A stretch of DNA of 64,000 bases from NCBI GenBank assembly GCA_037127315.1, contig JBBBDQ010001451.1:904001-968000 (forward strand), read 5' to 3'. Within the stretch, counting starts at the first letter, position 1. The number at the start of each line of letters is the position of its first letter. The notes under the pieces were generated by a model, which was given only the letters and a program-made list of their open reading frames with translations, had not been told where the DNA came from and searched no databases. The position numbers and the translations under genes were made by a program. This stretch comes from Ascarosepion bandense. Lineage: Eukaryota > Mollusca > Cephalopoda > Sepiida > Sepiidae. This document shows positions 1-10,744 of this stretch, one piece after another.

Positions 1-1253
1 TAAGTACAGCCCACACACTAAGGAAAACTTTGTCTATGTAACGCTAGGAGTGTTAGGGGAGACAGGAAAAAACCATAAAATGGAGCCATAACAATGCACC
101 ACGACCTGCCTTAAGTCTTCCGGCAGATTTGTTAGGTAGTGCGACTATAGCAGAAATCACATCATGATGAAAAATGACAACATAATAATAACAATAATAA
201 TAACAATAAATAGAACAAATGTGGAAATTGAAAACATGAAGAGTAACAGTGATAGTAGGTGCGCTTGGAATGATAAAAACGGAACAAAACAACACACTGA
301 AAGAATCTCTGGAAATTCCAGCTTCATAGATATACAGAAAATATCACGATAAGTGCAGCCCATAGACTAAGAATAAGTTGTCCATTTAATGCTAGTGATG
401 TCATGGAAGATAGAAAAACAAATGAAATGTAGTCATCGAGACTTGGAAGATTGTGTGACCGTAGCAGAATTTGAATTATTATGAAAATGACGCAATAATA
501 TTAATTGAATAGAGAAAATGTGAAAAGAGAAACGTTATCATTGAAATGTCGGACATGCGTTATAATATTATGCTAGACAGCATAATATTAATGAAACCTA
601 CAAATATCAGTTGAGGGAAATCGAGAATAAACTCTAATGTGGTTATCAACAGTTATCGACAGACAACTAGGCAAAAATACTTTCATTGAGATTTAGAAAT
701 GTGAACGGACACCATAAACGTGGACTTAAGGTGGGGTCCCTTTGCTGGTCTAACCTTCCAGAACGACGACTCAAAGACTAACGGAATAAGTGTGTAGTTA
801 TCAAAACTTCGCCGTAAGACTAAAAGTGTAAAAATGATAGTGGCTTTATTATGAAAGTAATGAGTGTCTGCTGAACGATTCCAAAGACTGGTGCTCCTTT
901 TTTCTTACACCACACAGTAAGGTCCGAGCTTGAGTGGCTCTTGGGTCTTGGATTCGTAAAAAACACCAAATACTAAAGGTTTAGACATAAATTAGTTTTA
1001 GTTGTGCAAAATAAATACCATTTCATCATTGAACTACAAAGGTATATACACACATTTCATTCAATCAAACAAGTAAAACTTATGTAAAAAAGAAGAGTTG
1101 AATTCATATACTTCCAATAAGACCGAAGATCATATCTGCCAAAATATTGCGCTTAAAAACGAAATATAAAACGAGTTATCGGCATAATATTAGAAATATG
1201 TCCTTAACTCTTATGAAATATATTTTATTTTTCCGATATTTCACATAAATTTG
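1..1253. other. Gene-free AT-rich stretch with a weak direct repeat
   Basis: I see no gene. A segment starting at base 1 (TAAGTACAGCCCACA) recurs diverged near base 350 (TAAGTGCAGCCCATA) with similar text for about 80 bases, so an old duplication with a period of about 350 bp is likely. The short open frames here are AT-rich and lack recognisable domains. Confidence 0.5.
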
Positions 1254-1538
1254 TGTTGTAATGGAAGAACCTTTCCCCCCCCCCCCCCATCAATGGACAG
1301 TCAGCCATTATAAATACACCACGCAGGAGATTACGATCTAGCTGATGACCGGAAAACGACCAGAAACGGACGGAAGTATTCTACGCTTCATTTTGGTACA
1401 TAGTGACTATTGTGTGGACTCTTATTATTTGTACCTTTAGTACAATAAACCTTCTTGTTGATTTAATCGTGTGTTTCTTAGTTTTTACCACTCGGACTAA
1501 CCAGTCATTTGTTTGCATCGTATTTTCACGACACAACA
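1254..1538 (+). mobile_element. Candidate solo LTR (Ty3/gypsy-like size and layout)
   Basis: The 285-bp segment starts TGTTGT and ends ACAACA, perfect 6-bp inverted termini of the TG...CA kind. It has a TATA-like TATAAATA at 1309 and an AATAAA signal at 1444, in the order promoter then polyadenylation site expected of an LTR. A poly-C run sits near its start. No target-site duplication is clear (ATTTG before, GTTTA after) and no internal retroelement sequence adjoins, so a solo LTR is inferred. It could be chance. Confidence 0.4.
1309..1316 (+). promoter_or_regulatory. TATA-like box inside the candidate LTR
   Basis: TATAAATA lies about 135 bases upstream of AATAAA (1444-1449) inside a segment bounded by TGTTGT/ACAACA. 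The spacing suits an LTR U3-R promoter, but activity is not shown. Confidence 0.3.
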
Positions 1539-1570
1539 GTTTATTAGTGTAACACAAGCTTTAAGGAATT

Positions 1571-2200
1571 TACCATCCGTCCGTGCATTAAATAATGTTG
1601 TTATATATCTAGACGGGCGCCCCTGCTATTGATCTCGTTGTTCTCGACAAAATCCAAAGGAAAATTTGCCTTGTAATCGACCCAGACCTGGCAACTCGAC
1701 CACAGTAACTTTCTCACCGCCGAGATCTAGCTTCTCTCTATCTCTTCTACAAATATTTTCATTGGTTCTACTCCGCCGAGCTTAGCCCCCTTGTGTCTCC
1801 TCCACACGAATTTATCCGAGATACTAGACTGGCAACTAGGTCCCACTCTTTTACACTCAAATGTAGCCTTTACTTCTACACGACAGATTTCTTTTCTCGC
1901 ACTTCCCGCCTGTAGAATTCATTCCGTATATTTGAGTCTGTGATAGTTACAATCTCCAACGTCAATTGCCATCACTTATATCCTTGATTCCTATCGTTCT
2001 CTTGTCCTTTCCCCGACAACACCTCTACCATGTTCTTTTCTCTTTTCGCTCTACTCTCACGTAACTCTCTTCACACCAGAATTTGCATCCTTCTTCGACA
2101 TCCCCTATAAACCTGTTCCTTTTTCTCTTCGCTCTCCTCTCATGTAGCCCCTTATTCACCAGTGACAGTACTGCCTTACTTGAGGTGAAACGATTATACA
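1571..2200 (+). mobile_element. LINE family B, degenerate 3' part
   Basis: This is a strongly decayed copy of the non-LTR retrotransposon family seen more intact at 15.4-17.4 kb. It begins at the CATCCGTCCGTGCAT segment (encoding RPCMEYC in better copies) and runs through the region for HRR.VASL.LFYKYFH and the WNSLP motif. It ends at the family's 3' tail, CAGTGACAGTACTGCCTTAC then GAGGTGAAACGATTA, at about 2200. Stops and frameshifts occur throughout. Family-level classification (CR1/Jockey superfamily) is from memory of the C-terminal motif. Confidence 0.6.
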
Positions 2201-2212
2201 AAAAATATTTCT

Positions 2213-2797
2213 TAGTAATCTTTTTTTATTATTTTACTTTCAGCTGTTTTTTTATAATATAAAATACCTTGTGCAGCCCTCAGTAAATGATAACGAACAA
2301 TGTCAACTTCTCATAATATCCAAGTTCAAATTAGGCCATAATGAAAGAAAAGATGAACGAAACACTAGATTGACATTGGCATTATGTTTTCTGTAATGTC
2401 AGAATTACACAAAGATGGTTTACAATTTTTTTTTTAGATGACGAAAACCTTGAAACCGGCCAAATGTCCGAATTGAGTCATTAAATTGAATTTGTTTGAA
2501 ACAATCCAGAAACCAAAATCAATATTGCAATGTCAATGACTGCATGTACAAACTTTTTCACAAAATGAAACTGTTCTGGAGTAGTAGCATTAAAGGTTCT
2601 AATCGTGCTAGGTCGGTTGCTAATCGACTTAACGCACCCCAAATGTTAGGAACTTGATAATCTTCCACTGAAAGCTGACTCCTTAGTATTCGGCTAACTG
2701 TCGACTAATATGAACTGCATACTAGTTTTGCTGATATACAGAAGAACTCTTAACAACTCTTATGATGTTCCCAAGAACTTTTCAATATTTATTGTAT
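2213..2797. other. No recognisable feature
   Basis: AT-rich unique-looking sequence. I see no gene, RNA or repeat that matches elsewhere in the window. Confidence 0.5.
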
Positions 2798-3312
2798 GAA
2801 AAATACAATTGTGGCACAAGTCCGATTTAGTGGTTGGTCCTCAGTACCTATCCTATACCTAGCTAATCGGACTCACGACCCAAACATACTTTACAATTTT
2901 CTCATCCACCACAAGAACATGTCCATCACCATTCAAACCTTCATACACCAAAATACCTCAAGCATACCAGGGACCTAAAAAAACCTAGAAGAATATAAAA
3001 AATGTATTTTGAATAATAGATAAAAACTTATTTAAAAATATATCATGAAATGATATGTGGGGAAGAGCATGACATAAATTCCCAAAACAAAAAACTTTTA
3101 AACAAAAGATACAACCAGAAATCATGAGTTTAGTTGGATCCAACCAATTCACAAAACAAAGAGACCGCTGTATTCTGCCCATAGGACAAAATCAAGAGGC
3201 ACCCTTTCTACAGGGAGTGGAGAGGAGAAAATAAAATTGAGGGAAGAATATAATCCTGACCCAGACGAGATAAAACGGGACAAAAAATAAAAATTGGGGA
3301 AACTGGGAATCT
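2798..3312 (+). repeat. Dispersed repeat D, copy 1
   Basis: About 515 bp that reappears at 8055-8601 in the same orientation with high similarity. Shared blocks include AAAAATACAATTGTGGCAC, CATCCACCACAAGAACATG, ACAAAATCAAGAGGCA and AGGGAGTGGAGAGGAG. Copy 2 carries extra stretches near its start. Neither copy has a convincing reading frame. The class is unknown: it could be part of an LTR element or a nonautonomous transposon. Confidence 0.7.
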
Positions 3313-3483
3313 TCTTGTTAACTCTTATCAATATAAGAGGCGAGTCCATTATCTGAGGAATAGGTGTATTTCCCCATAACAGAAACCGTATAAAATAATG
3401 AATAACTTCATGGCGGTATAATTCTACTCCAAGGCATCATAATGAACCATTCAATAGTTTTCATAATTTGTTGATGAAGTATT

Positions 3484-4170
3484 TGTTATGCAAGAAGAAA
3501 GTGTCGATTACGACACGGGTGGTCGAACACGAAACTCCAGACAACAAACGTAACAGTTGAAGGACTTGTGATCCTGGGATCACGTGACCATATAGATATT
3601 TAGTATATAAAGAACTCAGACAGATGTCTGTGTTCTGCGTTGTACAGAATTTTCATTGTCGGACGGTCTGCCTTCGGAAAGAGATGAACAACAGACGAGG
3701 CTACGCCGAAGTGCATAGTCTCATCTGTGGAAAAATCGACAATCAATTTTTGCCCGAGCTTAACGGCTCGTATTTCTTACTTTAAATGACCTTGTATCAC
3801 ATCCGTCTCGAGTATACACCCAAGTGGGTAGGTAGCAGATATCGTTCAAAGTTATTGTTCAACTCGATCTCTAACGTCGTTAGATTCTCTGCCTCCGGGC
3901 GAAGAGGAACCCAGTTGAGGCTCCGCTGAAGGGCATTATCTCGTCCGGGGAAAATTACACTAGGTATCTGATCCTGTCATGTGCAAGATCTACAGATTTG
4001 TTTTTGCTTGGGCTTTAGGCCTCGCATTCCCCAGGAATAAAAAGACCTTGTGACGCAAGTAAATGGGGAAGCAAGTAAATACAGTTCTGTGTTTGCGCAT
4101 CAGTCCGTCATTAAAGAGATTCTTTCTGAGTGAATTACCCGAGACAATTATTCGGAGAGTATGACAGTGT
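3484..4170 (+). repeat. LTR-like region with TATA motif and a ~220-bp tandem duplication
   Basis: A TATA-like TATATAAAG lies near 3604. Downstream, two diverged copies of a ~150-bp module follow each other with a 220-bp offset: GAGGCTACGCCGAAG at 3697 and GAGGCTCCGCTGAAG at 3917, each followed by a TTTTTGC-initiated segment ending in GACCTTGTATCAC or GACCTTGTGACGC. The layout resembles a retroelement promoter/leader with an internal duplication. No clean termini were found. Confidence 0.3.
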
Positions 4171-4343
4171 ATTATTCGAAGCGTCCGTTTATTACGGTGA
4201 CTTTAAGCAAAGATCTGAAATATTATAATAACGAGACAGCGAAAGTTCCCTTTAGAAAACGGTACGAAAAACAAACGTTGTAAAAACATTGTAACTATTT
4301 GCATAGTTACATTGTTCGGACTGTTGTCCTCATCTTTATTGTC

Positions 4344-4459
4344 CTTACGGCATATCACGTTGAATAGACCGTTTCTCGTTCGATCACCGAAGTTAAGCAA
4401 CTTGAGCCTGGTCAGTACCTAGATGGGTGACCGCTTGTGAATACCAGGCGCTGTAAGCG
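4344..4459 (+). pseudogene. 5S rRNA-derived head of composite SINE (copy 1)
   Basis: This segment follows the animal 5S rRNA plan. It opens CTTACGGCATATCACG and carries the box A region GTTAAGCAAC, the intermediate element GGTCAGTACCT and the box C region GATGGGTGACCGC, then ends at ACCAGGCGCTGTAAGCG. It differs from a typical 5S gene at several positions (for example GTGAATACC for GGGAATACC), there is no T-run terminator directly after it, and it runs into a tRNA-like module. It is therefore a SINE head and not a working 5S gene. Confidence 0.85.
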
Positions 4460-4680
4460 TTCAGTGACGCTTGTGCGTTGTGGTGCAGTGGATATCGGCT
4501 TGGAAAGAGAAATCGGTGAGCCGAGTTCGAATTCCAGTTGAGTACCCTGGATTGACATAAGCACTGGCACCCTTGGGAAAGGTATTAATCCGTCCCTTCC
4601 CTCCAGTTATGGGTTAAATAACAGGATGGGGCCTGGAGCCAACCCATCTAGTGTTGGTGTCACAATAAAAACACCCTTGG
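4344..4680 (+). mobile_element. Composite 5S rRNA/tRNA-headed SINE, copy 1
   Basis: After the 5S-like head comes a short linker and a tRNA-like module from about 4474. A-box-like TGGTGCAGTGG and B-box-like GAGTTCGAATTCC match the internal RNA polymerase III promoter. The body contains CCTTGGGAAAGGTATTAAT and CCCTCCAGTTATGGGTTAAA, shared with the copies at 42.3 and 49.5 kb. Composite 5S/tRNA SINEs are known in animals; whether this family is named is not checked. The copy looks old. Confidence 0.8.
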
Positions 4681-4835
4681 TAGCCCTGGAAAAGCATCAA
4701 GTATTCATCTATTTGACAAGATTATGAATCTTGCTATAAAACTGAGTCAGGGTTCCAAATGCACAGGGAATACTGGAGGGGTATAGTGAGTTTTAACTCG
4801 GGCTAGGCCGCAGGACGACGACCATTATTGTCATA

Positions 4836-5195
4836 TTCACGACGTTTCAGCTGTTGTATGCTCCAGCCTTCTTCAGAATCTGTCTATATTTCTGAGATAA
4901 GATATTGTAACTAATCACACTATTTGCATCATTTTCGGGCTGTGGTTCTCGTCCTTGTCATAATTAAAATTTTGAGTTAATTCAAAGGATTGACCAAAGT
5001 ATTGTGAAGTCATTACCTGACAATAGCAGGAGTGTTGAGTTACTAAAGGGAATTAAATGAGATATCCAGAAAAGGAATGACCCGTGGACCTAAAACGAAC
5101 TTTCCCGAGAAAAAACGGTTTTATTCGAAATTCCAACGTATATCACCTGAAGAAGACCGGGGCGTAGAACAATCGTAACGTCATGAATATGAGAA
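4836..5195. repeat. Inverted pair of a ~45-bp motif, possibly Penelope-related
   Basis: The reverse complement of 4836-4885 (CTGAAGAAGGCTGGAGC ... GAAACGTCGTGAATATG) resembles 5147-5192 (CTGAAGAAGACCGGGGC ... GTAACGTCATGAATATG). Such CTGAAGA...GAAACGTCG motifs often occur at ends of Penelope-like elements, but no coding remnant lies between them here, so that link is only suggestive. Confidence 0.35.
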
Positions 5196-5247
5196 TACAG
5201 ATCAGAACAACAGCTTGAAGAATTTAAATGATTGCTTAATATTCATG

Positions 5248-5529
5248 TAACTGTCGTACGTGATACACATTTAAGCGATCATGTTCTTTTTGAGGCATGG
5301 ATGACAGGGCTGATGATTTTTCTACAGTAGATTGTCATTACTTTATGGTTGCCAAAGAAGGATGTAGAAACCAATCTGTCTTGTTAACCCATAATTCGAG
5401 GGAACAGACCGATTTAGACTTTTTCCAAGGGTATTTGTGCGTAAGTGAAGGCAAGTTCAACTGGAATTCGAACTCGGCTCCCCGATTTGTCTTTCCGAGT
5501 CGATATCCACTGCACCACAACACACATCC
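5248..5529 (-). mobile_element. tRNA-derived SINE, tandem copy a
   Basis: Minus-strand copy of the window's commonest SINE. Read on its own strand it has the tRNA-like head (CTCGGAAAGACAAATCGGGG, B-box-like GAGTTCGAATTCCAGTTG), a TTACGCACAAATACC segment and the tail ending ATACACGCTTTGG-type sequence, here mutated to ATGTGTATCACG. The AT-poor head accounts for two short open frames here, which are not genes. Confidence 0.75.
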
Positions 5530-5532
5530 TTT

Positions 5533-5756
5533 CAGTTAGTCAAGTGCCATACTTGATACACGCTTTGGGCGATCATGTCAATAAAGAGACTGATTGGGCA
5601 GAAGATTATCCTGCAGTAGATTACCATGGCTGGAGGGGTAAGAGATGTATTAATACCGTTCCCAAAAGTATTTGCTTGAAAGTGAATGAAAATGAATTCA
5701 ACTGGAGCTCGAACTCGGCTCACCGATTCTTCGTTCTGCAGCACAACGCACATTCA
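5533..5756 (-). mobile_element. tRNA-derived SINE, tandem copy b (internally deleted)
   Basis: Follows copy a directly, in the same orientation. The tail (GATACACGCTTTGGGCGATC on the plus strand) and the tRNA-like head with GAGTTCGAGCTCCAGTTG on its own strand are present, with the middle shortened. Confidence 0.75.
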
Positions 5757-6042
5757 TTTTAATATTGCAATTCTAAAATAATTTTTAAGTAGTCAACAAG
5801 ACAAGCTACTGACAGCGATAACGATGAAAGAATAATTATAATTAGAAAAAACTTGATACGACAAATTTGATATTGCTACTCTGTTCACGTTTTACCTTCT
5901 TTCAATTTCGGTTAAGAATTCGATAGCAGCTTACTATTGTTTTTGTTTTAATTTTGTTCCACTGAAAATCTTTGTCAATTATTTTCTACGTCTCATATGA
6001 AAGTTTTAAACCACGTCTCGTCGGTAATTGAAAAAACAATAT
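5757..6042. other. Unannotated spacer between SINE pairs
   Basis: AT-rich sequence with no feature I can recognise, separating SINE copies a/b from c/d. Confidence 0.5.
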
Positions 6043-6349
6043 CAGTCAGTTAAATGCTATACGTGATACACGCTTTGGGCGATCATGTCTCGAAAGAAAC
6101 GTGAATGACTGGGCAAAAGATTATCACACAGTAAGTTTCCATTGCTTTCTGTGGTAGACTGGTTGCCAGCCAAGGCTATAAAACCCTATCTGTCTTATTG
6201 TTTAACCCATAACTAGAGGGAAGAGACAAATTAATACCTTTTCCAAGGGTATTTGTGCGTAAGTCAATGCGAGGAATTCAACTGGAATTCAAACTCGGCT
6301 CCCCAACTTGTCGTTCCGAGTCGATATCCAATTCACCACAACGCATATC
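6043..6349 (-). mobile_element. tRNA-derived SINE, tandem copy c
   Basis: Nearly full length: on the plus strand it opens with the complementary tail CAGTCAGTTAAATGC, continues through GGGCGATCATGTCTCGAAAG, then GGTTGCCAGCCAAGGCTATA, and ends with the tRNA-like head CGATATCCAATTCACCACAA. Confidence 0.8.
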
Positions 6350-6353
6350 AAAT

Positions 6354-6576
6354 CAGTCAGTTAAGTGCCAAACGTCATACACCCTTTGGGCGATCATGTC
6401 TCGAAAGAGAGATGACTGACTAGGCAGATTATCCAGCAGTAGGTTGCCATTGCTTTCTGTGGTAGACTGGTTGCCAGCCAAGGCTATAGAACCCAACCTG
6501 TCCTATTATTTAACACATAACTGGCTCCTCGTTTTGCCGTTCCGAATCGATATTTACTGCAAGACAACGCACATCC
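6354..6576 (-). mobile_element. tRNA-derived SINE, tandem copy d (shortened)
   Basis: Abuts copy c in the same orientation, repeating CAGTCAGTTAAGTGCC and GGTTGCCAGCCAAGGCTATA. The middle, including the GTTCGAATTCC block, is missing, and the head ends AAGACAACGCACATCC. Confidence 0.75.
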
Positions 6577-7129
6577 ACTATATATATTTTTATTAAAGGA
6601 GCGATGGCAGGAGCTTCTTTAATGACTGGCCCAAGTTATTTCAAGTTCGAGATCTACTCTTGGTTTAATGACCCTGATGACGGAAATAACAAAAACGCAG
6701 TTGTCCCATAACCAAGTGAAGTAGTATCAATGATGTAGCTAGTCTTGGTAAGAATAAACCGGACGGAGACCATCCCGCGCTAAACTAATACTGCTACAAA
6801 CACTAATACTACAACAAAATAACAAAAAGCATCAGCAATAACAGTAACAATCACTTAAAGGAGACTTATAAAGAGAAGCTATATCCATTAGGACAAATAT
6901 ATAACGAATATGATGCTGACAAAAATAAAAAAAATATCGATTGATGTTGCGTTTAAATTTGTGTAGATTGAAAAAAGAACTCGAAAGGGATTTCCGCAGG
7001 TGGGAGATTTCAGAAAAGAAACAGACTAGACGTGGTGGCTGCATTTGGTTAGTTTAGCAGTAAAACGGTGTGACTTAGCTGAACGTCTAGTAGCGTACTT
7101 AGATTAATGTAGACGGTCTACCGGTAAAA
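6577..7129. other. No recognisable feature
   Basis: AT-rich sequence without a gene or a repeat I could match elsewhere in the window. Confidence 0.45.
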
Positions 7130-7330
7130 AAAAAACTCATTAGAACAGATACCATGAAAATATCAGTAGTAAGGACAAAGGGAAGCCACGTCACGCTGGT
7201 GAGAAAGTGAGTGAAGTCTAGATGCTGGGTCAGGATCGAATACATTACAGACCTTTCTAAAGGTTTTGTCAAGAATTCCGAAATGTGTAGCACGTGCACC
7301 AGACCAGGTGTAAAAACTGTTCTGGTTAAA
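7130..7330 (-). mobile_element. LINE family B fragment
   Basis: The minus strand encodes a fragment such as SRLHSLSHQRDVASLCPYY, preceded by a FRKVCNVF-like stretch. These match the family B segment LQRRFCNVIG ... LPHRRDVASLCLFYKYFHG seen at 15.6-17.1 kb. It is frameshifted and truncated. A 192-residue open frame overlapping it on the same strand (7099-7677) is otherwise unrelated and is not treated as a gene. Confidence 0.6.
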
Positions 7331-8054
7331 ATGGTAATAGTGAATGACGTGTGATATGAATGAGAGTGAAGGTGGTATGAAGTGAAACATGTGTGTCTAA
7401 GGAAGTAAGAATTAAAACGGAAACTCGACTTCAAGATTGAAGTCATCAGGAAAGCAAACATGCAGGAGTTTGTCACATAATTTAGTAATTTCAAAGAAAA
7501 AATCTGTGAGCGGACTTGCTTCTTATATTTAGAAAACAGAGAAATAAACATTAGTTCGATTCTTGGATTTAACATGCCATGTCCTATTTCCAAAAAATGA
7601 GAATTAGTGAACAATACAATGAAAGTTTTCTTAAAATTTACCATAGAAATAGCAAAAAAGTAGCGACACGTTTGCAAGATTTCATCTGTGGTTGCTCAGA
7701 AGTAATTAAGTCATCCCCCTAGAAAACCACGAAACGATATTGAACTTTACCAAGTTTGCAAAGGGTTGTAAATCCTGGGAATGGAGGCCACAAAAAATAA
7801 AGGAACAACAAAGAGTATTTTAGATAAAAACATATGTATATTAAACGTAAAGAATACAAACTTGAACGCAGGTTAGTAATCCGGGAATACAGTTAGTAAG
7901 ACGGATATATACAATGTCTCTGAAATGAAGCCGTAGTAGAATTAGTATGTCCAGGTCAGAAGTTGACGGGTGCTGTATAATAATATTCGTCTGAGGGGAG
8001 CCCAGAGCTACTATGCACTACAGACTCTGTATCTCTCTGATCTGACGTTATCTC
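7331..8054. other. No gene; weak similarity to 45.9-46.0 kb
   Basis: The stretch 7830-7900 (GTATATTAAACGTAAAGAAT, ACTTGAACGCAGGTTAGTA) resembles 45949-45996 (GTGTATTAACGTAAGGATAC, ACTTGAATGAAGATTAGTA), suggesting a small diverged dispersed repeat, perhaps LTR-derived. Nothing else is recognised. Confidence 0.35.
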
Positions 8055-8601
8055 GCGAAAAATACAATTGTGGCACAAGGCCGATTTGGTGGGTGGGGAA
8101 AAACTCAGGTTGGTCTTCAGTACCTATCCTATAGCTAACTAATCCGACTCACGACCCATTTCTTCCTGCATAACAAATGCTTTACGATTTTCTCATCCAC
8201 CACAAGAACATGTCCATCATCATTCAATCTTTCATACACCAACATACTTCAAGCATACCAGGGACCTAAAAACAAAGAGTATAAAAAATTTATTGTGAAT
8301 AATAGATACAAAAATATATTTAAAAATATATCATGAGATGATATGTGGGGAGGGGCATGACATAAATTCCCAAAACAAAAAGGTTTTTAAACAAAAGATA
8401 CAAACAGAAATTATGATGTTAGTTGGACCCAACCAATCCACAAAACAAAGAGGCCGCTGCATTCTGCCCATAGGACAAAATCAAGAGGCAATCTTTCTAC
8501 AGGGAGTGGAGAGGAGAAAATAAAATGGATGCGGAGAATATAATCCTGACCCAGACGAGATAGAACGGGACCAAAATAAAAACTGGGGAAATTGGGAATC
8601 T
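8055..8601 (+). repeat. Dispersed repeat D, copy 2
   Basis: Second copy of the repeat at 2798-3312, same orientation, with short additional stretches (GGTGGGTGGGGAAAAACTC and TTCTTCCTGCATAACAAATG) not in copy 1. The shared open frames are short and inconsistent between the copies, so coding is unlikely. Confidence 0.7.
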
Positions 8602-8980
8602 CGACCTGGATCATAACAAAAGACAATGCCGGGGACAGGCTAGGAATCACATTCATTCCCATTAACTAGGTACACAAAAAGGAACTCCTTAACCAGGGGA
8701 GGGTTCCAAACGAAATCCACCCCGATGTGACTAGTAGATCTGACGATGTCTCGCTTTTATGCCGGTGTATATGTATACTCTAGACGAGTCTATTATCCTG
8801 TAAAAAGGGGAGAAACCCACAAAACAAAGTGAGAATTGAGCTGCTCCAGTCCTGACATCACATCAGATTTCAATTTGTAGTTTAACCAAGATTATTCTGA
8901 ATGGTAAATCCTGATAGAAAGAGCCTGGTATTTCTTGGAGTGATAAAATAAGCAAAAACTTTTTCCAGTTTTTGTTTTAG
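8602..8980. other. No recognisable feature
   Basis: Intervening sequence between repeat D copy 2 and the ~285-bp tandem array; nothing recognised. Confidence 0.45.
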
Positions 8981-9814
8981 CAATGGATTTTATACATGAG
9001 TGCCAGTTCAGATATGGAGTGAACTCAAGATATAATTGACATTCAAATACTGGAGCCTCTTCAAAAGTGCATGCATTCTTCATGACTAGGGAAACTCAAG
9101 ATGTAAACAATGATGATGGAACAATTCCTTCTTAAAGAATTAAACAATCTAATATGGCAGCAATCCTTCATCTTTAATCTGATATGAAAGATACAAAATG
9201 GCAGACAGTGTCGGATACTTTCTTCAATGATATAGAAAGCCAACCAATTTTCCATCCTCTTTAGCAATGGATTTCGTATAAGTGTTTCACATTGTTTTGG
9301 AGGGAACCTTATGCCAAGATCTAAAAGACATTCAAAACTTAGAGCCTCCTTGAAAGTAACTGTTCATTTTGACCAGTCAGATCTTGAGTTTCTCTAAAGA
9401 TGATGGAACAATTCCTTCTTATAGCATTAAACAATCCAATATGGCAGCAATCCTTCATCTTTGATATGATCTAAAAAATGCAAAAAGATAGACAGTGTCG
9501 GATATTTTCTTCAGTGATATAAAAAGCCAACCTATTTTCCATCCTCTTTAGCAATGGGTTTTGTATAAATGTTTCATTTAGTTTTGGAGGGAACTCAAGC
9601 CAAGATCTAAAAAACATTCAAAACTTAGAGCCTCCCTGAAAGTGTAACTATTCATCCTGACTTTTAAGATCTTAAGTTTCTCTAAGGATGATGAAACAAT
9701 TCCTTCTTAAAGAAATAAACAATAGAATATGGCAGCAATCCTTCATCTTTGACCTGATCTGAAACATACAACATGGCAGAAGGTATAAGATAGTAAGCCA
9801 TATATTTTTCCAGC
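8981..9814. repeat. Three-copy tandem repeat, ~263-287 bp period
   Basis: Units begin at 8981, 9265 and 9552, each with CAATGG(A/G)TTTTRTA-like text, and the next CAATGGATTTTAACT at 9815 closes the last unit. Periods are 284, 287 and 263 bp. Blocks TGATGGAACAATTCCTTCTT, ATATGGCAGCAATCCTTCAT and ACAGTGTCGGATA recur in register. Copies are moderately diverged and no unit holds a long open frame. Confidence 0.85.
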
Positions 9815-9833
9815 CAATGGATTTTAACTACGG

Positions 9834-9863
9834 CTAGCAGTATAGCCCGGCGTTGATCGGAGG
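9834..9863 (+). mobile_element. Element C, 5'-end stub
   Basis: CTAGCAGTATAGCCCGGCGT matches the exact start of the full-length element C copies at 39701 and 55453. Similarity is lost after about 30 bases. Confidence 0.6.
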
Positions 9864-10350
9864 TTTTTTAGTGGTTATGTTAAAATGGTAACGTCAAGTC
9901 TTATCCAAAAGCTTCTGTATGGGATTGCCGTGACACATAAGTTAAAAAGATGTGAAGTAAGTATTGGTGTTTGTTGTATTTGCAAAACAGGATTCATGCT
10001 TTGTCAATTTTTCCAATAAACGGGAATGATGTATATAGAATAAGAAGAACGCGGCGTGCGTTACGGAATCCTGTAATGTGATGCGATGACGTTGAGACAC
10101 AGAACTAGATGCATTCGGAGGGGTTGGCACCTTGTAAAAAAGTGAAATTGTGATGGTATATGATAATGTAGAAGTTACAAAAAATTGAAACATACCGTTT
10201 GTTTTCATAGACAGACCCAGCATACGAAACGACAAGTTTCAGCTAAAACCCCATCTACCAACAATTATCGCTTGTCAGCACACCAGAAATACTTCTAGCA
10301 TTGGATCTACACATGCAACTGAAAATGATAAGTGCTCATTTAGACCTCGA
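9864..10350. other. No recognisable feature
   Basis: No gene or matching repeat seen. Confidence 0.45.
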
Positions 10351-10740
10351 CATCTTCGTCTTCTTCGTCATCTTCTTTATCATTTTCTTCTTCTTCTTCT
10401 TCTTCTTCTTCTTCTTCTTCTTCTTCTTCTTCTTCTTCTTCGTCTCCTTCTTCTTTTTCTTCGTCTTTTTCTTTGTGGCGTTCTTCGTCTTATGCGTCTT
10501 CGACTTCTTTGCCATTTTCTTCGTCTTCGTCGGCTTCTTCGTCCTCGTCGTTGTCATCTTCGTCTTCTTTATCTTTTTCACCCTTTCCTTTTTCTTCTTT
10601 TTCTTCTTCTTAACTTTTTTCTTCGTCTTCTTTTTCTTCCGCTTCATATTCTTATTCGCGTTCTTTTCTCTTCTTCTTATTCAACTTCTTTTCTTCTTCA
10701 ATTTCCTCTTCGTCTTTTTTCTTTCATCTTCTTCTTGAAA
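10351..10740 (+). repeat. Polypyrimidine TTC-rich tract (~390 bp)
   Basis: The plus strand is almost entirely C and T with a TTC trinucleotide base. A pure run lies at 10384-10441, with decayed runs to about 10740. It therefore shows Phe-rich open frames on the plus strand and a Lys-rich open frame (10336-10647) on the minus strand; both are composition artefacts. A polypurine/polypyrimidine tract with mirror symmetry can form triplex (H-DNA). Confidence 0.9.
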
Positions 10741-10744
10741 TTAA

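Noticed and set aside
7099..7677. 192-residue open frame on the minus strand
   Set aside because: Low-complexity, Phe/Ser/Thr-rich, and overlapping LINE B debris in a different frame; no domain seen.
10336..10647. Lys-rich 103-residue open frame on the minus strand
   Set aside because: Read-through of a GAA/TTC-rich tract, so a composition artefact.
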